Shown one piece after another: positions 22,141 to 34,045 of a stretch of 64,000 nt of DNA; within the stretch, counting starts at the first letter, position 1; each line of letters opens with the position of its first letter. The stretch comes from Nyssa sinensis (lineage: Eukaryota; Streptophyta; Magnoliopsida; Cornales; Nyssaceae): assembly GCA_008638375.1 (NCBI GenBank), contig CM018052.1:12793506-12857505 (forward strand), read 5' to 3'. The translations under genes were made by a program, and so were the position numbers. Under the pieces are notes generated by a model, which saw only the letters and a program-made list of their open reading frames with translations, was not told the DNA's origin and did not search any database.

Positions 22141-22957
22141 TTCTGCCCATTAGAGGGCGTTTCGATAATTTCAACACCTTTTTGCCCACTAAGGGTATTT
22201 TGGTAATTTTGGCACAATCCTACCCTCAGTGGGACTTCCTAGTTACTTGAGGGGCATTTTCATAATTTTTATATCATTTTACCCACATGGGGATAATTTG
22301 GTAGTTTTAGCCATTTGGTGACAAATTGGGGTAATTTGGTATTTTCACATGTCATGTGGTAATCTAGAGATTCTTCACTAAATTGGGAGAAATTTGGTAA
22401 TCTTGAGTGATAATAGTCTATTTGGGCTTAATTAGAACTTTCCACTTTTAGAGTTTTCATAAATCTAGTTGCTTGATACTTCCTTAAATGGAGTTACATT
22501 GAACCTAGACGTTTTCATTTTAGAGTTTATTTTCTATTTAAATTCTATTTCTCTTTTATCTTATTGTCTCTTGCATGTAAACGCCAATTCTATTGGTTCA
22601 TGCATTGTCATAATTATTTATTAATTCATTTAGTTAGGATAATCATTCTTATTTAACTTATTATTTATTTAATTAGATAATTATCACTCAAGACACGATC
22701 CTAGCCCTCCATTTTAGGGTTTCATATTAGAACCTTAGATCAAATCTCTATATTTCTCTATAAATAGAGCCCCCAGGCCATCAGTTTTAAGTACACGAAA
22801 ATATACGAAGGTAAGACGATTTCCATAGCGTTATGCTATTAGTTTAATTCTAAGGTTCTCTCTACAAGAACCCTCCATCTCCTGAGGCCGATGCTCTGCT
22901 GAAGTGGCAACCTCTCTCCGCGAATCTAGTCAAAGCGACGTTTTTCGAACCAAAGAA

Positions 22958-25876
22958 TGTAGAGAATTGAAAAAAATAAAATAAAATATTTAAATCGGTT
23001 AACCAAGTGCCAGGATAAATCCATGGGATTGATACGAATCATTAATTATAAGAATAGAATATGGGACCCGAACGAGACCTAATATTGGTAAATAAATAAT
23101 TAAATTGAGCCTCGACTTTATAGCAAATTTACTGGAATTTTCTATTATTTTGTGGAATAAAATATTTATAAATTTTTAATATGGTAAGGTAAAAAAAAAA
23201 AAAAGATATTAAGTGGGTGTCGGCAGCCTTGGGATATGTAGTGTGTAATGTGTGGTGTGTGTTAAGAGTGGGTTGTCTCTAAGTCGGTGGGAAGAGAAAA
23301 ATGAAAGAGGGGATATACAGAGAGAGAGAGAGAAAAGAGAAAAAGAGAGAAAGAAGAAGAGGGGCGATGGTCGGCAGAGGGAGAAGTGACTCTCGAGAGA
23401 TCTAGAGAGCGAGAGATCTAGAGGGTTCAGGTCGAGAATTTCTTGCCGATCTCACAACCGGATTGCCTTGCCGTACCACTCGTTGGGTTGTTCGAATCCG
23501 GTAGCAGCACAGAGATACATATATATATATATATATATAATTATTGTGTTGTGAAGCTTGTGTGTAGATATATATATATATATATGTATCTGTATATGGG
23601 GCTTCACAAAATGGGATTTGCGTTGCGATTTTGTGTGTGTGGCTGTTTGGGTTTGACACAGAGCAGGAGAGTGAGCAGGTCAGATTTGTGATCCGGCCGT
23701 GTTTGAAGGTGATCGTTGGACCTTATGTGGTGCAGAGGAGGTTCCAGGTTTGGGCAACAATCATTTGGCAGTTGTGTGGGTTGCGATTTTATTGGATGAT
23801 CTTGAAGTGGAAACAGGTTCTCTCCATTGCTGCTCTGCCCCATCTTAGGTTCAGGCTGTCTCTGTTGTTAAAAATGAGGATTGGTTGCAGGGAAGTGGTT
23901 GAATTCGATTTGGGTATCGTGAAATTAACAGAGGCAGCGGTAGTGGCAGTAGCGGTGCAACAGGTGATTCTCTTTTTAGTTTTTGGGTTATTGGCTCATT
24001 CACAGATTTATTCAAGTTCAAGATGAGTTGTGTGTGTAGTTGGTGAACGATGACTGTTGTGGCTCGGAATTGGGTGTGTGGATGTCGCAGTTTGTGGCAT
24101 GTATTTGCGTGTGGATGGCGCGATTTGATGTTGGTAGTGATGTTGGTCTGGGGGTTTCATCTATTGCCGTTTCCAATTGAGAATAGGTGGATGATGGCTG
24201 CAGTGTGGTGCATCGATGATGGCTGCAGTGGAGATGAGTCCTGGAATGGAGTTTGGCAGTAGGTGTAGCAGCGTGGAACAGGAGAATGGATTGTGTTGGT
24301 TGTATGTATATGTGTGTGTGTTGTGATGACAGCGTTGTAGCAGGAATTTTTGTAAATATATTTGTGTATGTGTGATGCAACGGTGTGGCAGAAATGGATG
24401 GAATAGAATAGTGGCTGCGTTGCAATTTTTGAACAGTTATAGGAGAGTTGTAGAAGCAGTTGCAGCAGCACCTGTAACGGGGGTTCAAATGAGTGTTGAG
24501 CGCCACTTGTGACACTTGACTGCAGTCAGTCAAAGGAACACTGGACGGAAAGGAGCAGGTGCAAGGACTGAGCTATCCATCAGTTAATTAGACTACGTAG
24601 TGGACACGGCTTCTTAGGGTTGAGATAACCTGATCAGGTATGGTACTTTGCTAAGTAAGGAATAGGATTAAATTAGGATTGATGTGCATATTACTTGAAT
24701 GATTCTTGTGCTTATCTGCTGATAGAAGATCACATAGGAATTATTGCTTCTTTGAGTTGATTGTTTATATGTTTCCATGTTCTTTAAGCTTATTTGGGAA
24801 TTGTGATTTACTTCTTGAGTTGTCATCATATGTGATTTATGTTTTAGAAGGATTGTTGATATTGTGACATGTGGATTTGCGTAAGTGTTGAGATTGATCA
24901 AGCATGACACGTAGATGTGTGGATGAAGTCTTGTGATTTAAATGCTATTATTGATCTTAATTGTGATGCATTATTTAAAGCATGTTGCATATGCTTATGA
25001 AAGTGATGTTTCATTTGAACTGTACTATTGCATGATGAAATCATGGCATATTGGCATAGTGTGATTCCTTGAAAGCATAGTGTAGGTTAGCACGAGGTGC
25101 TATGCATTATGAGGGCGTAGGTCCTGTGGTGAAAAACCCAAATTCTGGCCAACATCAGTACCTACGGGCTGACGGGGGCGGACCGTGAAGTGGGACATGG
25201 GTGACATAGAGTTGCATGTGTGCGTCACGCATATTGACATCGCATTGTAGAAATTCATGAATGTGATATTGATTTTGTATGGATGCATTATATAAATTGC
25301 CATCACATCATATGAATGATTAGAGAGGCATGTAGATATACATATACACTTGCACATGCCACGTCTTAATTTTGTTCCTTGCATTAGTATTGTACCATAC
25401 CAGCAGTTGAGCTGACCCATTCGTGGGAACCATATTTCAGATGACACTCCCAATACCTGAGATTTGAGGAAGTCTAGCTGAGTGGAGGAGACTTGACTGT
25501 AGATGGATATTTGGCCCGAGAGGCGTGTTTTGTGATGTACGGGCTTAAGCCCAATGATATATATATTGTATCATGGTTGTATATTTTCGGTTGTATAATT
25601 AGGCGATGTATATTTAACTTTGATAAGATTGTGGCCATCGAGTGAGGATGGATTGTGATGTGTTTGTATATATATGATGTATTGTGATTATCAAGGGGGA
25701 AAAAGGCTCGAAAAACAAAGGAGGTTCTGCCGAAATTTTTTTAAAACAGGAATGTATGTAGGCTTGTATCTAAATTAGTTAAATTGTTATTTATTTATTT
25801 ATTCGTCTATTTATTTTCTTATTTCCTTTCCTTCAGTCGCGTCCCCGAGTTTCGGTCGGAAATTCGGGCCGTGACA
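22958..25876 (+). mobile_element. Solo LTR 2, TSD AAGAA
   Basis: 2,919 bp from TGTAGAGAATTG to GGGCCGTGACA, flanked by AAGAA at 22953-22957 and 25877-25881. LTRs A and C read through this place without the insert. It has GA-rich sequence at about 23310-23415, two (TA)n runs at 23519-23585, an intron-like segment 24638-25440 with donor CAG|GTATGGTA and acceptor CATATTTCAG|ATGA, and a block around TGTGGTGAAAAACCC shared with solo LTRs 3 and 4. No gag or pol. Low-complexity frames on both strands (for example 24018-24533 minus) are not genes. Confidence 0.85.
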
Positions 25877-26629
25877 AAGAACAAACTGGAGATCTTCCCA
25901 ACAAAAGCCTCCAATCCAGACTTTCCTAGTCAAAGTGCTGCTCGAGTACCACGACTGAAGAAGACACGCTCTCAAACCCTTAATTATTTCTTTTTCTTTA
26001 GATCTGGTTGATGTCATCTCTTTTATCACTCTTGATAATAGAGGGTAAACCGGAGAACTACATGATTCTGATTTCATTTTCTAAACAGATACATAGGAAG
26101 CCTACGGACCCGAGTCAAATTTATTTCCTATCTTTTCTGTTCTGTTTTTACTTCTTTACACTAGATTCTTTATTATTTATTTCTTCCATACTCATTTTTT
26201 TTTTCAATTTTCTCATAACAAAATAGCCTTGCAATTGAATTTTTGAGGCCGATCCATTCGGATCGAGCGGGATGGGTGCCTAATACCTTCTCACTCCGTA
26301 CTTTAGCCTCCGAATCCGTTTCTCTAGTGGTTATATTTTTTACTGCTTTATTTTTGTTTTTATCCATGTCAACGGATCTTTAGTATGTATTTAGGAATCA
26401 TGGCAATGTAATTTATTTTTCATTCCTTTCAGTTTTCCTTTATATGTATTGTTCAATCTGTAACGAGTTTGTTTGTTTTTACTCAAAAACAAGCTAGCAG
26501 CTCCTCAATCTTAAGTCTCCTATAAACGGCATTCCTTCCCACCTTTAGGGAAGGAGACAACCGAGATCCCTCTAAATCTATAAAAAAGATAACACACGTT
26601 TTTTCCCTTTTTTTCGGTGCTAACACCCA

Positions 26630-26857
26630 TAGTGGCGACTCCACTAGGGACTAAAGAAAGCTAAACTCGACAAAATATTGATTTTAAGGCTATTTTGTTT
26701 ACTTGCTTTATGTTCATTTGTTTTTATGCTTTATGATGGATGAACGGATTTATGGATCTACGCTTGAATGTATGAATGGATGAATGAAAAAAGACTAAAA
26801 TCTGAATACTTTGCTCACACATCACTTTCTTACATTACATTTACACTACATACGCTC
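26630..26857 (+). other. PBS and leader fragment between LTR B and LTR C
   Basis: TGGCGACTCCACTAGGGA (26633-26650) and about 205 bp of leader are collinear with the leaders after LTRs A and C up to ACATACGCTCTA. The sequence then switches to LTR C at TATAGACACCTC. The other leaders continue with AACCTC at this point, so a short similarity (AACCTC against ACACCTC) marks the join. This suggests loss of a whole internal region by illegitimate recombination. Confidence 0.7.
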
Positions 26858-28968
26858 TATAGACACCTCATTTTGTGACTCTTGATTAAGTGGTAGCAAT
26901 TCAGTAGTTATACCAAGAAATCTACTTCTAGTGGGACTCTTCCTAACAGAGTCCCAGTTCCATTAGGACTTATCTTGATAGAGTCCTATTCTCCTTAAGA
27001 CTCTCTTGCCAGAATCCTAATTTCATTAGGATTCCTCCTAACAAATTCCTATTCCTATTAGGATTCTCATGCCGGAGTCCTAATCCAAGTAGAACTCCTC
27101 TTGATAGAGTCCTATTCCCATTAGGAATCTCTTACGAGAGTCCTAGTTCCATTAGGACTTCTCCTGATAGAGTCTTATTCCTGCTAGGACTCTCCTGCTA
27201 GTCTTTGTTCCATTAGGACTCCTTCTAATAGAGTCCTAATCCCATTAAAACTCTTTTGCCAGAGTCTCAATCTAAGTAGGACTCTTTCCAATAGAGTCTC
27301 ACTCTCGTTAAGACTCTCTTGTCAAAGTCCTAGTCTAAGTAAGACTCTTCCCAATAAAGTCTCGCTCTTGTTACTACTATCCTGCGAGAGTCCCAACCCA
27401 AATAGGACTTTCCCTGAAAAAGTCTCACTCCCGTTAGGACTTTTCTGCCCATTGAAGGGTGTTTCGGTAATTTTGGCACCTTTTCACATACTAAGGGCAT
27501 TTTGATAATTTTGGCACAATCTTATCCTCAGTAGGACATCCTAGTTACTTTAATGGCATTTTCGTAATTTCTATATCATTTTACCCACGTGGGGGTAATT
27601 TGGTAATTTTAGCCCTTTGGTGACCAATTGGGGCTAATTTGGTCTTTTCACATATTTTGTGACAATCTAGATATTCTCTACGAAATTGGGAGCAATTTGG
27701 TAATCTTGAGTGATAATAGTATACTTAGGCTTAATTAGGACTCTCCACTTTTAGAGTTTACATAAATCTAGTTGCTTGATATTTCCTTAAATGGAGATAC
27801 ATTGAAACTAGACATTTTAATTTTATAGTTTATTTTCTATTTAAATTCTATTTCTCTGTTATCTTATTGGCTCTTACATGTAGACACCAATTCTATTGGT
27901 TCATACATTTTCATAATTATTAATTAATTCATTTAGTTAGGATAATCATTATTATTTAATTTTCCATTTATTCAATTAGATAATTATCACTCAAGACATG
28001 ATCCTAGCCCTCCATTTTAGGGTTTCATCCTAGACCCTTAGATCAAATCTCTATATTTTCTTATAAATAGAGCCCCTAGGCCATCAGTTTCAAGGACATG
28101 AAAATATACGAAGGGAAGATGATTTCCATAGCTTTATGCTGTTAGGTTAATTCTAGGGTCTCTCTACAAGAACCGTCCCTCTCTTGAGGCCGAAGCCTTG
28201 TCTAAGTGATAGCCTTTATCCGCAAAGCCAGTAAAAATGACACTTTTCGAACCGAAGAACAAGTCGAAGATCTACCCGACTACCACGACTGAATAAGGTA
28301 CACTCTCAAACCCTTAATACTTTCTTTTTCTTTAGATCCGGTTGATCTCTTCTCTTTTATCACTCTTGATAAAAGAAGGTAAATCGGTGAACTATGTGAC
28401 TCTGATTCCGTTCTTTTGAACGAATAGGTAAAAAGCATTCGGGCCCGAGTCAGATTTATTTCCTATATTTATTGTTCTACTTTTTATTTCTTTTCATTAG
28501 ATCTTTTATTATTTTTCTTTTCCAGACTCATATTTCTCTTTTCAATTTTCTCATGAAAAAATAGCCTTACAAGTGAATATTTGAGGCCGATCCACTCGGA
28601 TCGGGCGGATGGGTGCCTAACACCTTCCTATTCCGTACCTTAGCTCCCAGATCCATGTTTTCTTTGGTTTTCACTATATTTTAGTGCCTTATTTTATTTG
28701 TTCCATGTCAAGGGATCTTTGGAATGTAATTAGGAGACAAGGAAATGTAAATTTTAATTCTTTCATTTCTTTTCAGTTTTCTTTTAATTATCTTATGTTG
28801 TAATGGGTTTGCTTGTTTCTTACCCAAAAATAAGCTGGCGACTTCTCAATTTCAAGTCTCCCATAAGAGGTGTTCTTTCCCATATTTTGGGAAGGAGACA
28901 ACCGGGATCCCTCTAAATCCATAAAATGGGATTAACACTCATCCATTTTTTTTCGGTCTTGGCACTCA
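26858..28968 (+). repeat. Tat/Ogre LTR C
   Basis: 2,111 bp, starting TATAGACACCTCATTTTG (the terminal TG is TA here) and ending ...GGCACTCA before a PBS-like TGGTGACTCC. It is collinear with LTRs A and B, with TATA box at 28062-28069 and a shorter repeat array at 26935-27440. Confidence 0.82.
26935..27440. repeat. Hairpin-monomer array in LTR C
   Basis: About eight diverged 63-bp dimers of the AGTCC...GGACT half-units. Confidence 0.75.
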
Positions 28969-30617
28969 CAGTGGTGACTCCAATTGGGAGTCAAAAGGGC
29001 TAGACTCAGTAAAGTATTCACTTCAAGGCTATTTTGTTTACTTGCTATATATTCATTTATTTTATGTTGTATGATGGATAAATAGATGTATGGATGCATG
29101 CTTGAATGTATGGATGGATGGATAAAAATGGACTAAAATCTAAATACCTTGCACAGTCTTCACTCCATAACATTTACAGTTGCATTACATACACTCTAAA
29201 CCTCAGACAATTAGTAGCCCTCACCCTATAAGCTCATTCAGCTTGACAGGTGTCTTCAGTGAAAACCCTCCACTCCTTGATCAAATATCGCTTAACGAGG
29301 GACACTACACTCTAGTGGCCTTGAGATGGTATGCAAAAAGGTGATGCGGTACCAATTAACCATAGTCATTACAATCTAGTGATTGTGGGAGGTATATGAC
29401 ACGTTCTGTTAGAAGGGAAACCTTGAAACCTTTACCCAATCGAAGCGTCGTGCATATAATCAGCCATAGATTCATGATTTAGGACTTCAAACCCAGTTTT
29501 GGTAAGACACACACAGACTTTTTCGCCCAAATTCGCGAAGTTAAAAAAATCCAAAAATTCAAAAAAAATTACCCCTCTCTATTGGCCGATCAACATAGAG
29601 GTTAAAAGCCTCTGTGTGCTAATCGGCACACGGAGTGCTAGTCCTTCGCTCTATAAAGTTTTGTCTAATTTTCTAAATTTTTCCAAAAAACTCTAATTTT
29701 TTTCTTTAAAAAAATAATTTTGCAAGCTGCAACGGGGTTACAAATGAAACTTTCCTGGATTTTCCTTAACACCAAACAAGTTAAATAACATAGGTGTTTT
29801 CCGAAAGCAAGTACCCACAATTGGCTTAGAAACAGACTAGCTGAGGCCAACAAAATGACTTTCAAAAGGGAACTTTTTGGGTTTATTCTCATCACATAAA
29901 TCAACTCAATTTCTAATCAAGTTTGGCCCTAGTAAAGGTTCGGATCAATTTCAAATATTTTCCCAATCTTTTGGGAACCTTTCCCTCAAAATCTATAAAT
30001 GACTTTCATTCAAATCTCTCATTATACCAAAATTTAGGGGCTAGTTATGACTTCCGAGAGTTTATAAACCGAATTCTTTAGTCATCTTAGTAATCAAGTC
30101 GAGCTCCAATTTGTGCCCCCTCTCAATTCTTCCTATCATGCCAACCACTTGAAATAGATTTTCAATTCCTTTTCAAGAGTTACCTTCTTTTAGGATCTTC
30201 ATCTCATCAATCAAGGTTCATCTTGACCTCTTTGTTAAGGCCTAATCAATTCCATTGGGATTGCATCATCCTAACATTTAGGATTGCTTTCCTCATTCAA
30301 AAAAAATCTTTCCATTCTCTTAGGACTTAGGGGCTGCCTAGGCATTATGCCCCTACTTTTTTTGAAAAAAAAAAAAATTAAAAAATTTAAAATTTAGACT
30401 TCAAAATTCAAAAAAAAAAAGTGCATGCTTCATTTTCTAAGAAATGATATTCTTTTCCATTTAGATTGGATCTTTTCCTACTTAAAGTTTTGAAATCAAA
30501 AACTCTTTGGACTATTAGCTTGGATTCAAACTCCTTTGCACTCATTTGGTGATCAAAAAATTATTGGGATTTCCTACTCCATTGCAGTTCTTATTCCCTT
30601 AGTTGAGCCCGAAAACC
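28969..30617 (+). other. Leader of the truncated third Tat/Ogre element
   Basis: PBS-like site at 28972-28989, then a leader collinear with 11460-11860 joined to 15192-16723. At about 29388-29405 the leader reads GGGAGGTATATGACACG with no insert, so it is the empty-site counterpart of solo LTR 1. The competing-stem structure recurs at 29595-29635. Confidence 0.78.
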
Positions 30618-30756
30618 ATGGCATCAAAATCAAGTCAATCACTGCACCTTGTCAATGCGGATGAGGATGAATTACTCCAAATTTTGGCTAAAATAAAAAA
30701 AGACATGATCTATTATAGGGATGAAACACAAAGCCTCTCCCAAACAGTCCAAGAAT
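30618..30756 (+). pseudogene. Truncated start of Tat/Ogre gag
   Basis: ATG at 30618 opens MASKSSQSLHLVNADEDELL, then IKKDMIYYRDETQ and TVQES, matching the gag start at 16724. Similarity stops after about 46 codons at 30756 and unrelated sequence follows, so the element is cut off here. Confidence 0.78.
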
Positions 30757-33229
30757 CAGAATAATATGATGAATGTATGCTTAAATGTCACATTGCACTC
30801 TATGATAGTAGTGAAATAGCCTCAATAAATATGAATGCCGACCTGACCAACATAATGCTTAGAATGACCACATCACACATATAGCATATGTGTAGACATT
30901 TCATTATTACCTTAAGACATGGAAGCCTGTAGTAATTAATTAAGTTGTTGAATGCGCTTAATTATACAGAGCAGAATATACATAAATCTGATTGAAAATT
31001 TGTTTGGATTTGTCCCATGACAAATATAGACTTGCATTTGATGAGCAGCAAATTCTGGCCAAATAGTTCCTTGACTCTTATTTAAAATGTTTTTTAAATC
31101 CCAACATGACACTACTTAAATAAAAATATTTTTTAAAATATTGCATCATCTTAAGACAAAAGGTAGAGCACTAAGATGTGAACTTCTAAACTAACCTTGT
31201 TGTCTAGGGTGGGCCAAACAAGACTTTTAGGCCTATGCTTAAAAACAAGAAAAAGTTGTTAAGTAGGGTGGGGCTGAGAAACTTGCCTAGGAGAGAAAGT
31301 CAAGTGCCATAGGGACATGCAAAATTGATAAATAGATACCTTAAAGAATGAGCTGCTATTAGGAAAAAAATGAGTCATTTTTCTCGTAAGGGTATTGAGT
31401 CAAAGTTGACAATTTTATTCAAAATAGAGAAAAGATTGAGTAAGAGGCATAAAATGGCGTGACTTTACAAACGCTCATAATGTTTTGTACATTGTGCACA
31501 AGTGGTAGCATAAGAACTAATTGCCACAGAGGTGAGCTGATTAATTTCTTTGAGCAACATATGGCCTTCTGATAAAATAATTGGATATTGGTGTTTGACT
31601 AGTCCTTTAGTCCACCTCTTGCCCAATCGATTTTTATCATTTTCTCAACTTTAATTTTCAGTCTTTGGGATTGAATAGAACTATTTATTCTTTGTGAAAT
31701 ATTAGTTTAATGTAGATTGATTAGTTTGATCTACCCCATGTTAGAAGCAACTTTATTATATGAGTATGATAGTAGCTCTATCACATTGGATTATTTGATA
31801 ATTTTGGACTTATCTTTTTATGGTTGTACATGATGTTATTTTTTTAACAATAACATGGACAAATTGAACTAGATTGGATGGCTTGATTAGCTTGAGAAGA
31901 CTTGTTGGGGTTACTCGTACAAATCAGTCCATCAATGTGTAAACCCTATTTGATTGGAAAAGTCTGTAAGAAAACTTATTTGTAAGGTAGATTGGCTCCT
32001 TATCCACTACACTCAATCCTAATATCATATGTGAACTCATGATGTTATGAAAATTGGGCACGTAATAAAACCTTTTGTTTTCTTACTTTGTTACTCGCGC
32101 AATGATTGCTCACCTAACTTAAGCATTATTTGCTTTGAGCATTGCTATAAGTATTAATTGCTTTAAGAATTTTTCAAAAGGTTGAGTGTCGAAAATGAAG
32201 AATTCTAAAATTCTTCACACTAATTGTAAGCGAGAGTACTTGTTTGATTACTTCAAGACAATTAAGTGAGAAAAATGAGGAAATTGGATTTCGTTAAATG
32301 CAGTTAGGTCGATGATGGCACAAATATGTTTTGTGTGGCCTATATCTTTAACCAAGTGCCCTTATAGTTAATTCCTTTAAGATTGAGACTGGTGACAAGC
32401 CTAATTTGGAGTGCCTATCACCTTTTGGGGTTTATGTGATTTGTTCACATTATTTATTATTTTTTTGAAAACTTGGCCCTAAGTTTTAAAAATGTTAGGT
32501 TTTTAAAATATTCTTTTTGAAAGTTTAAAGAGCCATTAGATTCTTAATTGAACACCCTAAGTTAAGGAATAACTAAATTAAGTTGCGCAATGAGAAAACT
32601 TTAAATGATCTTTACCTTTGTGGGTTAATAGAATCTATGGAAGTCACACCATCTCTCGACGAGGGTGAAAAATTGATATCTCATTTTGTAATCGCCGATG
32701 ATGTTTTGGTTAATAGGAGTGACTTGCCGCCTAGTGAGAGTGTACCATTAGTTGAGATTGTACCACTAAAGGAAGATTCTTAAGATCCTTAGTTATGTAG
32801 AAGCAAATGTAAAATCTTTTCTCATCATTTTTATGAGATTAAAGGGATGAGTTTTAGCTATTGCTCCACATGTTTAAGTGAATATTGCTTCTTATGTAAA
32901 GGCAAAAGTTTTCTATTTTAATAGTGTAAGGATGGTTGCTATGAGTGATAAGTTGAGCTAAATTAGCAAAGAATCAAACTTTGAGAATGGTTGATCTTCT
33001 TTTGTGTAGGATTGATTAATTATTAATTATGCCCTATCTTTTTTTAAAATGACCTATTGCAAAGGGGATATTAACTATGAAGAGAAAGATTCTCCCTAGT
33101 GGTGAGAATTATCTCCATCTATCTTATTCCAATGATTGTCGCACATGTTGGATCTTAGAAACTTTCTAGATGGACTTAGAGATTATCTCTTCTGTGGAGA
33201 ATTAGACGATAATTCTTCGTGAATCAAGT
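30757..33229. other. Unassigned stretch, probably decayed repeat DNA
   Basis: No recognised gene. A TGTAGACATTTCATTATTAC segment at 30891 resembles the start of the Tat/Ogre LTR, and GAGTGCCTATCACCTTTTGG near 32409 faintly resembles the GGGTGCCTAACACCTT block near its end, so a strongly diverged LTR may lie here. A 66-codon open frame at 32583-32783 (starting MRNEKTLNDLYLCGLIE) has protein-like composition, but I do not recognise it and it has no supporting signals. Confidence 0.3.
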
Positions 33230-34045
33230 TTTAGGCTTTAAAAGCAATGAACAAAGAGCGCAAAGTATGTTTGCTCAATTTTTCATTTGTGACTTGAAGT
33301 AATTGTCTATGCAATTTTGGACTTTAAGGTTAATGAAGAAAGAGCACAAAGTCTGCTTGCTCAATTGTTTGCTTGTGACCAAAAGCAATTGTCAAGTTAG
33401 TGGAACCTTAGATTTCATCGAGCAATTGGCTTCATGATGATTAAGGAAGCAACGAACAGTCCAAAGAAAGCATTTTGATCTTTTGTGTGATTGCTAACAT
33501 ATATGGAATCAGTTGTCACCACTTGGAAGTGGTTGTCCTGTATTGAGGAGGACATATGTGAAGTAGACTATGCTTGGATTTAAGTTCCACGAAGATTGCC
33601 TTGAGGTATTTCTTATTTTGTCCTGAGAAATCTATAGGGGATCTTGTTAGCACGGTCCTAACTTATTGACAGATTGATATTGGCATACTATAGTTTTGAT
33701 CATTGCAATTGGATTAGTATGGAAAGAGATATTTTTGTGGAATTTCCTATTTGACTGCAGTTGAGATTCTGAAGTACACTGGGATGTGTACTTGATTATT
33801 TTTACAGCTCTTATTGATGGTCAAATCATTATAGCATCTTAGTGCTTTGTTCCTATCAAATTATTAGAGCATTTTAGTGTTTTGCTCATATGGATTGTCA
33901 AATTATTAGAATAGCTTAGTGCTTTGCTCCTATCAAATTATTATAGTAGCTTAGGACTTTACTCATATGGATTGTCAAAAAATTAAAGCAGCATAGAGCT
34001 TTGCTTGTTTAGATGGTCAAACTATAAGAGCAAATTAGTGTTTTC
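33230..34045. repeat. Short diverged tandem repeats
   Basis: Two copies of a roughly 100-bp segment (AAAGAGC-CAAAGT-TG-TTGCTCAATT) lie at about 33245-33400. From 33820 to 34045 there are several units of about 50-60 bp containing TCAAATTATTAGAGCA then TTAGTG(T/C)TTTGCTC. No coding function is visible. Confidence 0.5.

Larger units (their letters stand above)
21460..26629 (+). repeat. Tat/Ogre LTR B, interrupted by solo LTR 2
   Basis: Starts TGTAGACACCTCATTTAGTG just after a short purine segment (ACTAGGGA) and ends ...AACACCCA before a primer-binding site. Without the 2,919-bp insert and its duplicated five bases it is about 2,246 bp. It acts as the 3' LTR of the first element but is followed by PBS and leader, so it is also the 5' LTR of another, mostly missing, element. 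TATA box at 22759-22766. Confidence 0.82.
8468..30756 (+). mobile_element. Tat/Ogre-type Ty3/Gypsy cluster, three LTRs in series
   Basis: The order is LTR A (8781-11438), internal region with broken gag (11439-21459), LTR B (21460-26629), a 228-bp leader fragment, LTR C (26858-28968), then leader and gag start truncated at 30756. Each LTR starts T(G/A)TA(A/G)ACACCTCATTT and is followed by a primer-binding site resembling TGGCGACTCC. Two solo LTRs of another family are nested inside. The gag matches the Tat/Ogre lineage, and no protease, reverse transcriptase, RNase H or integrase is recognisable anywhere. The first element therefore resembles the non-autonomous gag-only class (TR-GAG) described in plants. 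All coding parts are broken. Confidence 0.85.

Noticed and set aside
24018..24533. 171-codon minus-strand frame in solo LTR 2
   Set aside because: Thr/His/Ser/Ile low-complexity sequence antisense to TG- and GTG-rich LTR DNA, with no counterpart in the other solo LTRs.
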